Source: an uncultured Gammaproteobacteria bacterium (lineage in GTDB: Bacteria; Pseudomonadota; Gammaproteobacteria; Xanthomonadales; Xanthomonadaceae). From it: 64,000 nucleotides of DNA. How positions within the stretch are numbered: position 1 is the first letter of the stretch; each line of letters opens with the position of its first letter. The notes beneath the pieces were generated by a model. That model was not told the DNA's origin. It made no database searches and was given only the letters and a program-made list of their open reading frames with translations. The stretch spans positions 3,880 to 67,879 of the forward strand of contig CAMPGW010000005.1 of the NCBI GenBank assembly GCA_946885735.1, written 5' to 3'. Shown here one piece after another: positions 1 to 8,721 of this stretch. Both the position numbers and the translations under genes were made by a program.

Positions 1-209
1 GCGTAGAACATGGTGGCGATGCGCGGCTTGCCGCGCAGTTCGCGCCACTGCACGGCGCGGCCGTCGGCGGCCCGCAACGGCGCCTGGAGCTGGTAGACCG
101 AATCGCCCGGCAATGCGGCCACGGTGGGCGACGCCTGCCTCGCATCGCCGGTGGAGGCGGCGGCCAAGCCGGCGACGAGGCCCAGCGTAAGCACGGTCGA
201 GCGGATCAT
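1..209 (-). CDS. SCO1/SenC-like protein, N-terminal part
   Basis: Only the first 69 codons lie in the window; the gene runs off the left edge. The protein starts with a signal peptide (MIRSTVLTLGLVAGLAAAS) and then a stretch ending in LRGKPRIATMFYA, which resembles the start of the thioredoxin-like fold of SCO1/SenC copper chaperones. The CxxxC copper site would lie outside the window, so the call is tentative. The ATG overlaps the TGA of the upstream nirV gene (ATGA), so it is the third gene of a nirK-nirV-sco operon. A copper chaperone would fit next to a copper nitrite reductase. Confidence 0.6.
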   Translation of the reverse strand, partial: MIRSTVLTLGLVAGLAAASTGDARQASPTVAALPGDSVYQLQAPLRAADGRAVQWRELRGKPRIATMFY

Positions 210-979
210 GGCAGGCTCCTTGCGCAGCGGAATCCCATGTTGGCGGTGGCGTCCCGGCTCTCCAGCGACGACAGCATCGCCACCCGCATCAGCACCGCAT
301 AACCTTCGCGATCGCCGGTGGAGAGGGCGCCGGCGCCACAGAACTTCGCCTTGTCGGCATCGCCCTGGTTGCGGTTGTCGCCGGAGATCAGCAGCGATCC
401 CGAATCCTCGACCCATTCCCACACCAGGCCGTGCATGTCCTGCACGCCATACGCGTTGGGGGCCTGCAAGCCCGCCCGCGGCAACGCCGTGTTCGACGGA
501 CGCGAGTACCAGGCCAGGATGCGCTCGCGCCAGGCCGGATCCTTGCGCGCATCGCGGCGCGTCTCGTCGGCCGCGGCGGCGTACTCCCATTCGAGCCAGG
601 TCGGAAGACGGGCGCCTTGCGCTTCGCAATAGGCACTGGCGGCGAACCAGCTGACCCAGGTCACGGGCTGCGCGGGCGCAGCGGCCGAGCCAGGGTCGAG
701 TGGCCCTTTCCAGTGCGAGAGATAGCGCGATTCCGCGAATACCGGCGCGACCGCGTCGCGCCGCCATTCGGGATGGCTTGCGACGAAAGCCTTGAACTCG
801 GCGTTCGTCACCGGCCGCTTCATCAGTTCGAAGGGCGCCACGACCTGCGGCCCCTTCAGGTCCTCGTACAGCAGGGTGGTGCGGAACGGTCCGCCGGGCA
901 GCTTCGCGTAGATACCCTCGCCGGCGCAAAGGCCGGCGAGGGGGAAGGCGAGCAGCAGCAGTGCGAACCGGGCCTTCAT
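206..979 (-). CDS. nirV: NirV-like formylglycine-generating-enzyme (SUMF1) family protein
   Basis: The 257-residue protein has a signal peptide (about residues 1-19) and a FGE-sulfatase/SUMF1 fold: MKRPVTNAEFKAFV, then QPVTWVSWFAASAYCEAQGARLPTWLEWEYAA, and the C-terminal NMGFRCAR. Proteins of this family encoded beside copper nitrite reductase are called NirV; their role in nitrite reduction or NirK maturation is not settled. It begins 5 bp after the nirK stop and overlaps the next gene by 4 bp, so it is part of the nirK operon. The catalytic cysteine pair of true formylglycine-generating enzymes is not evident, so enzyme activity should not be assumed. Confidence 0.82.
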   Translation of the reverse strand: MKARFALLLLAFPLAGLCAGEGIYAKLPGGPFRTTLLYEDLKGPQVVAPFELMKRPVTNAEFKAFVASHPEWRRDAVAPVFAESRYLSHWKGPLDPGSAAAPAQPVTWVSWFAASAYCEAQGARLPTWLEWEYAAAADETRRDARKDPAWRERILAWYSRPSNTALPRAGLQAPNAYGVQDMHGLVWEWVEDSGSLLISGDNRNQGDADKAKFCGAGALSTGDREGYAVLMRVAMLSSLESRDATANMGFRCARSLP

Positions 980-984
980 CGCAC

Positions 985-2505
985 TCAGTGTTCGGCCGGG
1001 GCGGCGGCGGGGGCGGCCTTGCGGCGTGCAGCCACTTCGGCCTTGTCGATGCGACCACCCGGGTTGCCCCAGCTGTTGAGCACGTAGGTGCTGATGTTGG
1101 CGATCTCGTCGTCGGTCAGCTGCGTCATCGGCGGCATCACCGAGTTGTACTCCTTGCCGTTGACCGTCACCGGGCCGCTGAGGCCGTGCAGGGTCACGTC
1201 CACGATGCGCTTGGGATCCTCGGCCAGGTAGCTGCTCTTGGCGAGCGGCGGGAACACGCCGGCAAGGCCTTCGCCGTTGGCCTGGTGGCAGGTCGAGCAG
1301 GTGCCGGCGAACAGCGCCTGGCCGGCCTTCACCTGGTCCTCCAGCGTCAGCGAACCGGTGCTCGCCGCGGCGGCGGCGCTGGCCACGGCCGACAGGTTCG
1401 GCGCGGCACGGTCGCCGATGTACATGGCGTCCACTTCCTTGCCGGAGTAGATGTCCTTGTTCTCCGGACCCTCGGCCTTGAGGATCGCCAACGCACCCTT
1501 GTTGAAGGCGCGGAAGATCGAGTGGTCCACCAGCACGTAGCTGCCGGGAACCTCGAGGTGGAAGTCCATGATCGCCGCGCCGCCGGCCGGGATCAGCGTG
1601 GTCTGCACGTTCTCCTGGAAGCGCGTGCCGCCCTCGAACCAGACCTTGTCGAAGATCTCGCCGATCACGTGGAAGCTCGACACCAGGTTCGGGCCGCCGT
1701 TGCCGACGTACAGGCGCACCGTCTCGCCGACCTTGGCCTGCAGCGCCTTGTCGCCGGTGAGCGCGCCTTCCGATCCATTGAACAGCACGTAGGTCGGGTT
1801 CTCGTCGATGCCCTTCTGCATGTCGAAGGCCTGGTGGCCCTTCTCACGGTAGTTGCCCGCCGTGTAGAAGTCGCCCTGCATCACGTAGTACTCCTTGTCC
1901 ACCTTCGGCATGCCTTCCGGCGGCTCGACCAGGATCAGGCCGTACATGCCGTTGGCCACGTGCATGCCGACCGGCGCGGTGGCGCAGTGGTAGACGTACA
2001 GGCCGGCGTTGAGCGCCTTGAAGGTGAAGCGGCTGACGTGGCCGGGCGCGGTGAAGCTGGAGGCCGCGCCGCCGCCGGGACCGGTGACGCCGTGCAGGTC
2101 GATGTTGTGCGGCATCTTCGAGTCCGGCATGTTGCGCAGGTGGAAGACCACCGTGTCGCCCTGGCGGATGCGGATGAAACTACCCGGCACGGTGCCGCCG
2201 AAGGTCCAGAAGGTATAGGTGACGCCTTCGGAGATCGGCATTTCCTTTTCGACGACATCGAGTTCGACGATCACCCGCGCCGGCTTGGTGCGTCCGGTCG
2301 CCGGCGGGACCAGCGGCGGCGTGGTCAGCACGGCCTTGATGTCCGGGCCCTGCGGCGGACCGAAGTCGCCGCGCTGCGAGCCGCCGGAGTCGTTCTGCGC
2401 CTGGGCGGTGGCCGGCGCATCGTCGGATGCGTCGCGCTTGCAGCCCGACAGCGCCAGCACGCCGAACGCGAGTGCCAGCAATACCGGCTTGAATGAAGGT
2501 TTCAT
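985..2505 (-). CDS. nirK: Copper-containing nitrite reductase with C-terminal cytochrome c domain
   Basis: This enzyme reduces nitrite to nitric oxide in the periplasm. The 506-residue protein has a lipoprotein signal with lipobox LSGC (Cys22). Two cupredoxin domains follow. Likely type 1 copper ligands are His138 or His133, Cys174 ([11 protein letters not shown]), His182 and Met187; the type 2 centre would use His133/His173 and the domain-2 histidine near residue 328. Beyond residue 370 an Ala-rich linker leads to a class I cytochrome c domain with the haem motif CSTCH (403-407) and a distal Met in MPPM. The haem-fused form is longer than classical NirK (about 340-380 residues) and carries its own electron entry point. 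First gene of nirK-nirV-sco, with an FNR-type box upstream. Confidence 0.95.
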   Translation of the reverse strand: MKPSFKPVLLALAFGVLALSGCKRDASDDAPATAQAQNDSGGSQRGDFGPPQGPDIKAVLTTPPLVPPATGRTKPARVIVELDVVEKEMPISEGVTYTFWTFGGTVPGSFIRIRQGDTVVFHLRNMPDSKMPHNIDLHGVTGPGGGAASSFTAPGHVSRFTFKALNAGLYVYHCATAPVGMHVANGMYGLILVEPPEGMPKVDKEYYVMQGDFYTAGNYREKGHQAFDMQKGIDENPTYVLFNGSEGALTGDKALQAKVGETVRLYVGNGGPNLVSSFHVIGEIFDKVWFEGGTRFQENVQTTLIPAGGAAIMDFHLEVPGSYVLVDHSIFRAFNKGALAILKAEGPENKDIYSGKEVDAMYIGDRAAPNLSAVASAAAAASTGSLTLEDQVKAGQALFAGTCSTCHQANGEGLAGVFPPLAKSSYLAEDPKRIVDVTLHGLSGPVTVNGKEYNSVMPPMTQLTDDEIANISTYVLNSWGNPGGRIDKAEVAARRKAAPAAAPAEH

Positions 2506-2571
2506 CGCTTGTCCCCTTTGGTGGGTCGTGGATCAACGATAGCAGTCTGATCCTTGCTGATGGCTGGCTCC

Positions 2572-2585
2572 TTGACGAAGGTCAA
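2572..2585. promoter_or_regulatory. FNR/Anr-type box for nirK
   Basis: The sequence TTGACGAAGGTCAA is a dyad that matches the TTGAT-N4-ATCAA consensus of FNR/Anr/Dnr regulators at 8 of 10 fixed positions. It lies 67-80 bp upstream of the nirK start, in the nirK/porin divergent region. Binding by the Fnr encoded at 7.9-8.7 kb is inferred. Confidence 0.65.
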
Positions 2586-2611
2586 GCACCGACCGGCCGT
2601 GCGTCGCGCAT

Positions 2612-2625
2612 TTGAGCGAAGTCAA
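2612..2625. promoter_or_regulatory. FNR/Anr-like box for the divergent porin gene
   Basis: TTGAGCGAAGTCAA is a weaker FNR-type dyad (TTGAN-N4-NTCAA), 54-67 bp upstream of the porin start. Its spacing suggests activation of the plus-strand gene under low oxygen. It is less perfect than the boxes before hemN and norB. Confidence 0.45.
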
Positions 2626-2678
2626 ATTCCCGCCTCGGAGCGAACCGAAACTGCCGACATTCCATCACGGAGCGCTCC

Positions 2679-3851
2679 ATGGACTCGACACGACGCTGGA
2701 AGATTACCCTTGGCGCCTGCCTGCTTGCCAGCACTCCGGTGCAGGCCGCCGACTGGTCGGCGGAGTGGAACCTGCGTTTGCGCCACGAACGGGTTGAGGA
2801 TGCGGCGTTCGCGGACCAGGCCGACGCCAGCACGGCGCGGCTGCGTGCCGCCATCCGTGGCAGTCTCGGCACGCACTGGTCGCTGCTGTTGGAAGGCGAG
2901 GGCATTGCGGCGGCAGGCGACTACAACAGTGGCGCCAACGGCCGCGCGGCCTGGCCCACCATCGCCGATCCGCCGGGCGCGGAACTCAACCAGGCCTGGA
3001 TCGGCTGGCGCTCTCCCAAGGCCGCCGTCGTGGCGGGCCGGCAACGCATCGCCTGGGACAACCAGCGCTGGACCGGAAACGTCGGCTGGCGACAGAACGA
3101 GCAGACCTTCGATGCGCTGCTGATCGAGGCCCGGCCGGCGCCGTCGCTGACGATGCAGTACGGATGGCTCGATCGCGTGCACCGGGTCAGTGGCGATGGC
3201 GCACTCGATCCGCTGGCACGCGAGCGTGCGCTCGATTCGCATCTCTTCCGCGGTGCCTGGGTGCACGGGGCCGACAGCGTGGTGGCGTATGCCTATTTCC
3301 ACGATGATCGCGACCTGCCCGCCGCGTCGACTGCCACTACCGGCCTGCGCTGGACGCGAACGGGCAGTCGATGGGGCTGGACCGTCGAGGCCGCACGCCA
3401 GCGCGAGCACGCGGACAATCCACGCGAGTTCTCGCATGCGTACTGGCTGGTCGAGCCGTCCCTGCAACTTCGCGGCCTGACCTGGAAGGCGGGCATGGAG
3501 ACCCTCGGCGGCAACGGCGTCACGGCGGTACAGACCCCGCTGGCAACCTTGCACGCCTTCAACGGATGGGCCGACCGCTTCACCACCACGCCACCGTCCG
3601 GACTTCGCGACGGCTACCTGTCGGTAGGCGGCAAGGCGCGCAAGCTCGCCTGGTCGGTTGCCTGGCACGACTATCGCGCCGACATGGGATCGCAGCGCTA
3701 CGGCCGCGAATGGAACCTGTCCCTGGGACGCGCCTTCGGGCCACGCTGGACGGGCCTGTTGAAGTTCGCCGACTACCGCGCCAACGGCTTCGGGCGTGAC
3801 GTGCGCAAGCTGTGGCTGCAGTTCGAGCGCGGCGGTACCCGGCACCTCTGA
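2679..3851 (+). CDS. Alginate-export-like outer-membrane porin
   Basis: The 390-residue protein starts with a signal peptide ending in PVQA-AD and has the alternating aromatic/polar pattern of an outer-membrane beta-barrel throughout, for example WNLRLRHERVEDAAF at the start of the barrel and a C-terminal LWLQFERGG strand. The pattern AGRQRIAWDNQRWTGNVGWRQNEQTFDA is typical of Alginate_exp-type porins found beside denitrification genes. The substrate is unknown; nitrite, nitrate or copper passage would be guesses. It is transcribed divergently from nirK with an FNR-like box in the shared intergenic region, and convergently with sirB2. Confidence 0.8.
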   Translation: MDSTRRWKITLGACLLASTPVQAADWSAEWNLRLRHERVEDAAFADQADASTARLRAAIRGSLGTHWSLLLEGEGIAAAGDYNSGANGRAAWPTIADPPGAELNQAWIGWRSPKAAVVAGRQRIAWDNQRWTGNVGWRQNEQTFDALLIEARPAPSLTMQYGWLDRVHRVSGDGALDPLARERALDSHLFRGAWVHGADSVVAYAYFHDDRDLPAASTATTGLRWTRTGSRWGWTVEAARQREHADNPREFSHAYWLVEPSLQLRGLTWKAGMETLGGNGVTAVQTPLATLHAFNGWADRFTTTPPSGLRDGYLSVGGKARKLAWSVAWHDYRADMGSQRYGREWNLSLGRAFGPRWTGLLKFADYRANGFGRDVRKLWLQFERGGTRHL

Positions 3852-3852
3852 T

Positions 3853-3868
3853 CCGGGCTCATGCCCGG
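3853..3868. terminator. Short hairpin between convergent genes
   Basis: CCGGGC-TCAT-GCCCGG is a perfect 6-bp stem with a 4-nt loop, two bases after the porin stop and 20 bp from the sirB2-like stop. There is no clear T-run, so it is only a weak candidate for a bidirectional terminator. Confidence 0.35.
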
Positions 3869-3888
3869 CTCAGGCCTTGCGCGAGTGG

Positions 3889-4284
3889 CTACAGAAGGGC
3901 CAGCGGCCCAAGCGGATGGTGCGCGCGCGCGATGCCCAGCATCGCCGCGTATACCAGGGCGGCGGCGATGAAACAGGCGCGGTTCGGACCGGTGCCGCGC
4001 TCGCGCAGCGCGAACACGCCAAGCACGACGTAGCAGGGCAGCAACAGCAATTTGGCCAGCAGCCAGCCGTTGGCAAACATCTCACGCGGCAACACGGTCA
4101 GCAGCATCATCGCGGCGGTCAGCAAGGTGGTGTCGATCGCATAGGAGGCATAACGCACCAGCGCATGCCGGGCGATGCTCACGCGTCCGCCCCAGGCCAG
4201 CAGCCCGCGCACGAAGAACAGCCCACCGCTCGCCAGCACCATCGCCACGTGCACCGACTTGATCTGCGGGTAGAACTCGATCAT
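3889..4284 (-). CDS. SirB2-family membrane protein
   Basis: The 131-residue protein starts MIEFYPQIKSVHVAMVLASGG and has four predicted membrane segments, matching the small SirB family of inner-membrane proteins. Biochemical function is unknown. The ATG overlaps the TGA of nnrS (ATGA), which fixes the start and makes it the third gene of the norB-nnrS-sirB2 operon. An N-terminally longer reading frame exists but runs through nnrS and is not used. Its place in the operon suggests a role around nitric oxide or haem/copper handling. Confidence 0.8.
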   Translation of the reverse strand: MIEFYPQIKSVHVAMVLASGGLFFVRGLLAWGGRVSIARHALVRYASYAIDTTLLTAAMMLLTVLPREMFANGWLLAKLLLLPCYVVLGVFALRERGTGPNRACFIAAALVYAAMLGIARAHHPLGPLALL

Positions 4285-5510
4285 CAGCCCGGCTTCCCGT
4301 CCACCCGCGGCGTCAACACGATCCAGCCAAGGCGCGCCGCCCAGGGCGCCAGTACCAGCAGCCAGCCCAGTGCGCTGGCTGCGTGCCAGGGCAGGGGATC
4401 GGCCGACAACTCGGCCACGATGCGCAGCACGGCGACGACCTGGATGCCGACGAAAGCGATCCAGCCGATCATGGGCATGCGCATGGGCCGGCCGGAATGG
4501 CCCTGTGCCACTCGCGTCACCATCGCCACCAGCACGCTGCCGAAGAAGCCAATGAAGAGCGCATGCGCGGGGGCGCGGCCGAGCGCGAGCACGCCGGTCA
4601 CCAGGTAGCCAAAGGATTGCCCCGCGTACAGCGCGAAGGCGATCGGCAACCACGCCAGGCCGATGAAGAGCGCGCGCAGGATGCCGGGCATCGGGCCCTG
4701 CGGCCACCAGCGCCAGCACATCAGGCTGGTGAGCGCGAACAGTCCGAGGTCCGGAAGCCAGACCCAGGCGGGGAGTTGCAGCAGTTCGAGCGCGAGGTGC
4801 AGTGCCAGCAACCCACCGGCGGCAGCCAGCAGCCAGAGCGGCCGCCACGGTTGGTAATCGGCGACCACGTTTCCGGCGAAGAACGGGAACATGCGATGCG
4901 CCACCACCAGGTAAACCGGCAGCAGCAGGCCCAAGCTGCCGATCTTGATACTGGCCAGGCCAAGCACCGCCGCGCCGCCCAGCAGGTAGGCGCCGTGCAG
5001 CAGCAGGCCCACCATGCCCGCGGACAGGGCGATCACGATCGCGCGGGCATGCCAGGTGATGCCGCGTTCACGCCAAAGCATCGGTGCCAGCGTGGCCAGC
5101 AGGGCGATCCAGCCGGCGAGCGTCATCAACCATCCAACGAACAGGCCGGGGCCGGATCCGAGCGCCCCGGCCAGCGTGGCCGCCTGGCCTCCTAGCAAGC
5201 CAAGCCCGACCGGCGCGTAGCGCCAGCGCGGCAACTCGGGCAAGCCCATCCAGCGCGGGAACACCGTCAACAGGAAACCGGCCATGAAGGTCGGCAGCAC
5301 CTGGTACTGCATTATGAAAGCGTGCAGCCAGCCAGCGAATAGCTCCGGCTGGCCAACCGTCGCCGCACCGGGGTAGCGCTGGCCGATCAGCCAGGCGCCC
5401 CACCAGCCCATCGCCAGCAACAGGTTGCCGGCGCCGACGAAGAAAAGAAGACGATGCGGCGCCCATCCCAGGCGCCGCACCGAAGGCAATGCCGTCATCG
5501 TCGCTGCCAT
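4284..5510 (-). CDS. nnrS: NnrS-family haem-copper membrane protein
   Basis: The 408-residue protein is almost all membrane (about twelve segments) and has the NnrS hallmarks: PHRLLFFVGAGNLLLA at the N-terminus, GWLHAFIMQYQVLPTFMAGFLLTVFPRW, and SFGYLVTGVLALGRAPAHALFIGFFGS. NnrS proteins are linked to nitric oxide tolerance and their genes usually belong to nitrosative-stress regulons. The chosen ATG lies one base after the norB stop; an upstream ATG would sit inside norB. It overlaps the next gene by 4 bp. Transcription is probably from the norB promoter with the FNR-type box at 7903-7916. Confidence 0.93.
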   Translation of the reverse strand: MAATMTALPSVRRLGWAPHRLLFFVGAGNLLLAMGWWGAWLIGQRYPGAATVGQPELFAGWLHAFIMQYQVLPTFMAGFLLTVFPRWMGLPELPRWRYAPVGLGLLGGQAATLAGALGSGPGLFVGWLMTLAGWIALLATLAPMLWRERGITWHARAIVIALSAGMVGLLLHGAYLLGGAAVLGLASIKIGSLGLLLPVYLVVAHRMFPFFAGNVVADYQPWRPLWLLAAAGGLLALHLALELLQLPAWVWLPDLGLFALTSLMCWRWWPQGPMPGILRALFIGLAWLPIAFALYAGQSFGYLVTGVLALGRAPAHALFIGFFGSVLVAMVTRVAQGHSGRPMRMPMIGWIAFVGIQVVAVLRIVAELSADPLPWHAASALGWLLVLAPWAARLGWIVLTPRVDGKPG

Positions 5511-5511
5511 C

Positions 5512-7848
5512 TCAGGGCTCGATCGCATCCGGGAGCGGGGCAACGGTCGTGTCGCGGACCGGCGCCACCCACAAGCGCAGCACGAACCAGGCCAGCGACG
5601 CGGCGCCGACGCTGAAGATGGTGTCGCCGGGCACCCGCGCCCAGACCAGCATCTCCACGATCGGCTGCTGCATGAACTCGGCCGAGCGCGCGTAGGCGTA
5701 ACCGTGCTCGAGCGTGGCCAGCAGTTGCATCACGCCCAGCGGCAGCAGGGTGAACAGCGCCATCATCACCAGGCCGATGTTCAGGCCCCAGAACGCCAGC
5801 TTCAGCGGCCGCGTGTCCCAGCGCATCTGCCCGCGCAGCCCGCGCAGGCAGAACAGCATCAGCGCGACGCCCAACATTCCGTACACACCGAAGAGAGCGG
5901 TGTGGCCGTGCAGCGGAGTCAGGTTGAGGCCCTGCATGTAGTACAGCGAGACCGGCGGGTTGATCAGGAAGCCGAACAGGCCGGCGCCCACCAGGTTCCA
6001 GAACGAAACCGCGATGAAGAACAGGATCGGCCAGCGATAGCGCGCCATCCACGGCGTCGCATGGCCGAGCTTGTAGGTGTGCCAGGCCTCGTAGCCGATG
6101 TAGGCTAGCGGGACCACTTCCAGCGCACTGAAGCTCGCGCCCAGCGCCACCACCGCCGTCGGCGTGCCGACGAAGTACAGGTGGTGCAGGGTGCCGAGCA
6201 CGCCGCCGGCCATGAAGACGATGGTGGCGAAGAGCAGCGCGCCGGCGGCCGTCGAGGCCTTGATCAGGCCCAGGCGGGTGAAGATCAGCGCCATCACCGC
6301 GGTGGCGAACACCTCGAAGAAGCCTTCGACCCACAGGTGCACCAGCCACCAGCGCCAGTACTCGACCTCGGCGATGTGGGTGTGCTCGCCCCACATCAGC
6401 GCGGCGCCGAAGAACAACCCGATCGCCACGGTGGACAGGAACAGCAGCACCACGACCGGCTTGGAATGGTCGGACGGACCGGTGAGCACCGGCCACAGCG
6501 CACGGCCGACCAGGGTCAGCCACAGCATCAAGCCGATGAACAGGAACACCTGCCAGAAGCGGCCCATGTCGGCGTATTCCCAGCCCTGGTGGCCGAACCA
6601 GAAGTTGCTCTCCAGGCCGAGCTTCTGCATCACCGCCAGCCACTGGCCGGCGAATGAGCCGACCACGATGACCAGCAGGCAGACGAACAGGAAGTTGACG
6701 CCGAGGCGCTGGTACTTCGGTTCATGCCCCGACAGCGCCGGGCCGATGTAGAGGCCGGTGGCCAGCCACGCGACCGCGATCCACAGCACTGCCAGCTGCG
6801 TGTGCCAGGTGCGCGAGAGCGAGTAGGGCAGGATCTCCGACAGCGCGAAGCCGTACGCATCCTGGCCCTCGACCTGGTAGTGCGCGGTGATCGCGCCCAG
6901 CAGGATCTGGGTCAGGAACAAGGCCAGCACCACCCAGAAGTACTTGGCGGTGGCGCGCATGGACGGGGTGATCCGCAGCATCGCCAGCGGGTCGCTGGCA
7001 GGCACCACGTGGCCTTCGTCCTTGCTGCTGGTGGCGGCGTGGTACCAGCCCAGCAAGCCGATGCCCGCGATGAGGAACAGCACGCTGAAGACCGACCAGC
7101 CGAACAGCGCCGGCGGCGGCGAGTTGCCGACCAGGGGCTCGTGCGGCCAGTTGTTGGTGTAGGTCACGCGCGCGTCGGCCGGAAGTCCGGCGGCGACGGC
7201 CTTGGCTTCGTCCTGCAGCGTATCGGCATCGGGCAGGCGCTCGGTCGTGGCCGCCCAGGCGGTCCACCAGAAGAAGGCGGCGAGCGCGCGGCGGTGTTCC
7301 GGCGTGTCCACCGTGTCCTGCTTCATCGCGTAGTTTTCGCGCAGGACAGCGGTCGCTGGGTCGTTGCCGAACAGGCTCTCGTAATGCGCCGACACGTTCG
7401 ACAGCGCCGCCACCCGATCACGAGGGAGGGTGATGCTGCCGTCGTTGGGGTCGTAGGTGTTCTTGCGCATCATCTCCTGCAGTCGCGCCTGCAAGGCGGC
7501 CTGGCGTTCGGCGGGCAGCTCGCTCCAGCGGGCCTTGCCTTCGCGGCGGGCCCACAGGTCGAGCACCTGCACCGATTCGCGGTGCAGCCAGTCCGCGCTC
7601 CAGTCCGGCGCCACGTAGCCACCGTGGCCCCAGATCGAGCCGAGCTGCATGCCGCCGATGGATTGCCAGACCTGGCGTCCGGTTTCGATGTCCTTGCGGG
7701 TGTAGACGGTGCTGCCGTCTTCGGCGAGGACGCGTTCGGGCATCGGCGGCGCGGCCCTGAAGATCTCGCCCCCGGCCCATAGCAGGACCGAGAAGGACGC
7801 GACCAGCAGGGCGGCGAGGCCCAGCCATAGCTTGCGGGTTGAACTCAT
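5512..7848 (-). CDS. norB: Quinol-dependent nitric oxide reductase (qNor)
   Basis: It reduces two NO to N2O in the inner membrane, using quinol directly. At 778 residues it has the qNor layout: an N-terminal membrane anchor, a soluble cytochrome-c-like domain without haem motif (about residues 30-220), then the twelve-to-fourteen-helix NorB core. Haem/iron ligands are visible in ALMWGEHTHIAEVEYWRWW, LVHLWVEGFFEVF (the Glu-rich catalytic segment), HHLYFVGTP and HGHTALFGVYG. No norC gene is present, in line with the single-subunit enzyme (also called norZ). The start MSSTRKLW follows GGAG; an upstream in-frame start at 7911 would overlap the FNR box and is rejected. Confidence 0.95.
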   Translation of the reverse strand: MSSTRKLWLGLAALLVASFSVLLWAGGEIFRAAPPMPERVLAEDGSTVYTRKDIETGRQVWQSIGGMQLGSIWGHGGYVAPDWSADWLHRESVQVLDLWARREGKARWSELPAERQAALQARLQEMMRKNTYDPNDGSITLPRDRVAALSNVSAHYESLFGNDPATAVLRENYAMKQDTVDTPEHRRALAAFFWWTAWAATTERLPDADTLQDEAKAVAAGLPADARVTYTNNWPHEPLVGNSPPPALFGWSVFSVLFLIAGIGLLGWYHAATSSKDEGHVVPASDPLAMLRITPSMRATAKYFWVVLALFLTQILLGAITAHYQVEGQDAYGFALSEILPYSLSRTWHTQLAVLWIAVAWLATGLYIGPALSGHEPKYQRLGVNFLFVCLLVIVVGSFAGQWLAVMQKLGLESNFWFGHQGWEYADMGRFWQVFLFIGLMLWLTLVGRALWPVLTGPSDHSKPVVVLLFLSTVAIGLFFGAALMWGEHTHIAEVEYWRWWLVHLWVEGFFEVFATAVMALIFTRLGLIKASTAAGALLFATIVFMAGGVLGTLHHLYFVGTPTAVVALGASFSALEVVPLAYIGYEAWHTYKLGHATPWMARYRWPILFFIAVSFWNLVGAGLFGFLINPPVSLYYMQGLNLTPLHGHTALFGVYGMLGVALMLFCLRGLRGQMRWDTRPLKLAFWGLNIGLVMMALFTLLPLGVMQLLATLEHGYAYARSAEFMQQPIVEMLVWARVPGDTIFSVGAASLAWFVLRLWVAPVRDTTVAPLPDAIEP

Positions 7849-7902
7849 GGCGCTTCTCCACGGGGGATGGCGGCATGGTGTCCCTGGCGACGGTTCGTCG
7901 CC

Positions 7903-7916
7903 CTGATCCAAATCAA
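7903..7916 (-). promoter_or_regulatory. FNR/Anr-type box for norB-nnrS-sirB2
   Basis: On the minus strand this reads TTGATTTGGATCAG, 9 of 10 fixed positions of TTGAT-N4-ATCAA. It is 55-68 bp upstream of the norB ATG and just after the fnr stop. Control by the nearby Fnr (or an NO-sensing Dnr encoded elsewhere) is inferred. Confidence 0.75.
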
Positions 7917-7937
7917 TTGGAGGCGAACAACCGCGGG

Positions 7938-8717
7938 CTACTGGCGCAGCACGGGCCCGGCGAGGGTTTCGAGGGCTTCGCGGCCGACCAGTTCGACGTC
8001 GCGCCGATCGACCTTGAGCAGCCCCTCGGTCTGGAAGCGGCGCAGCACCCGGCTGACGGTTTCCGGCGCCAGCCGCAGGTAGTTGGCGATGTCGGTGCGC
8101 GCCATCGTCAGCTGGAAGCGGCGGGCGGAAAAACCCCGTGCCGCCAGGCGTTGCGAGAACTGCACGAGGAAGGCTGCCATCCGCTGGTCCGCCGACCAGT
8201 CCCCGGCCAGTAGCGCGGCCCGGCCGATGTCACGGCTCAGGAGGCGGAACAGGTGCCGCTGCAAGCCCGGCAGGCGCGTGGCCAGCACCGCCATCTTCGG
8301 GAAGGAGAAGCGGCACAGCATCACCGTGTCCAGGGCCACGGCGTTGCAGGGATAGTGCTCGCCGTCGATCGCGCTCAGGCCGATCACTTCGCCGGGCAGG
8401 TGGAAACCGAGCACGTGCTCGTGACCCTCGCGGTCCACCACGTAGGTCTTGACCGTACCCGCGCGCACCGCGGCGATCGCCTCGAAGGGGTCGCCCTCGC
8501 GGAACAGGTGTTCGCCCGCGTGCACAGGCCCGACGTGTTCCACCAGCACGTGCAGGTCGTTGAGCGCGGCCTTGTCCATGCCCTGCGAAAGGCAGGCGTC
8601 GGAAAATGCGCAGGTCGAGCAGAAATGCAGCGCGTCGCCGTCGTCGGCGATGATGCGTGCGTCGGCACGGGGAAAGGCCGGCTTGCTCACGCGAGGCGCA
8701 CCGGGCGCGGTGGACAC
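7938..8717 (-). CDS. fnr: Fnr/Anr oxygen-sensing Crp-family regulator
   Basis: The 259-residue protein has the FNR iron-sulfur ligands: Cys33, Cys36 and Cys42 in FCSTCAFSDACL, plus Cys124 in HYPCNAVAL. A cyclic-nucleotide-binding-like domain and dimer helix follow. The C-terminal HTH carries ETVSR in DIANYLRLAPETVSRVLRRF, which is the FNR recognition signature (Glu, Ser, Arg). It should dimerise with a [4Fe-4S] cluster under low oxygen and bind TTGAT-N4-ATCAA sites. The start is GTG, 4 bp after the hemN stop, so fnr is co-transcribed with hemN and has no visible promoter of its own. Confidence 0.95.
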   Translation of the reverse strand: MSTAPGAPRVSKPAFPRADARIIADDGDALHFCSTCAFSDACLSQGMDKAALNDLHVLVEHVGPVHAGEHLFREGDPFEAIAAVRAGTVKTYVVDREGHEHVLGFHLPGEVIGLSAIDGEHYPCNAVALDTVMLCRFSFPKMAVLATRLPGLQRHLFRLLSRDIGRAALLAGDWSADQRMAAFLVQFSQRLAARGFSARRFQLTMARTDIANYLRLAPETVSRVLRRFQTEGLLKVDRRDVELVGREALETLAGPVLRQ

Positions 8718-8721
8718 GCGC

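Noticed and set aside
961..2496. A long open frame on the plus strand opposite nirK (511 residues)
   Set aside because: It mirrors nirK codon by codon, is rich in Arg, His and Val without any domain, and the opposite strand encodes a complete NirK. High GC gives such shadow frames.
5512..7911. An upstream norB start at 7911 (63 bp earlier)
   Set aside because: It would place the FNR box inside the gene and has no ribosome site; MSSTRKLW follows GGAG.
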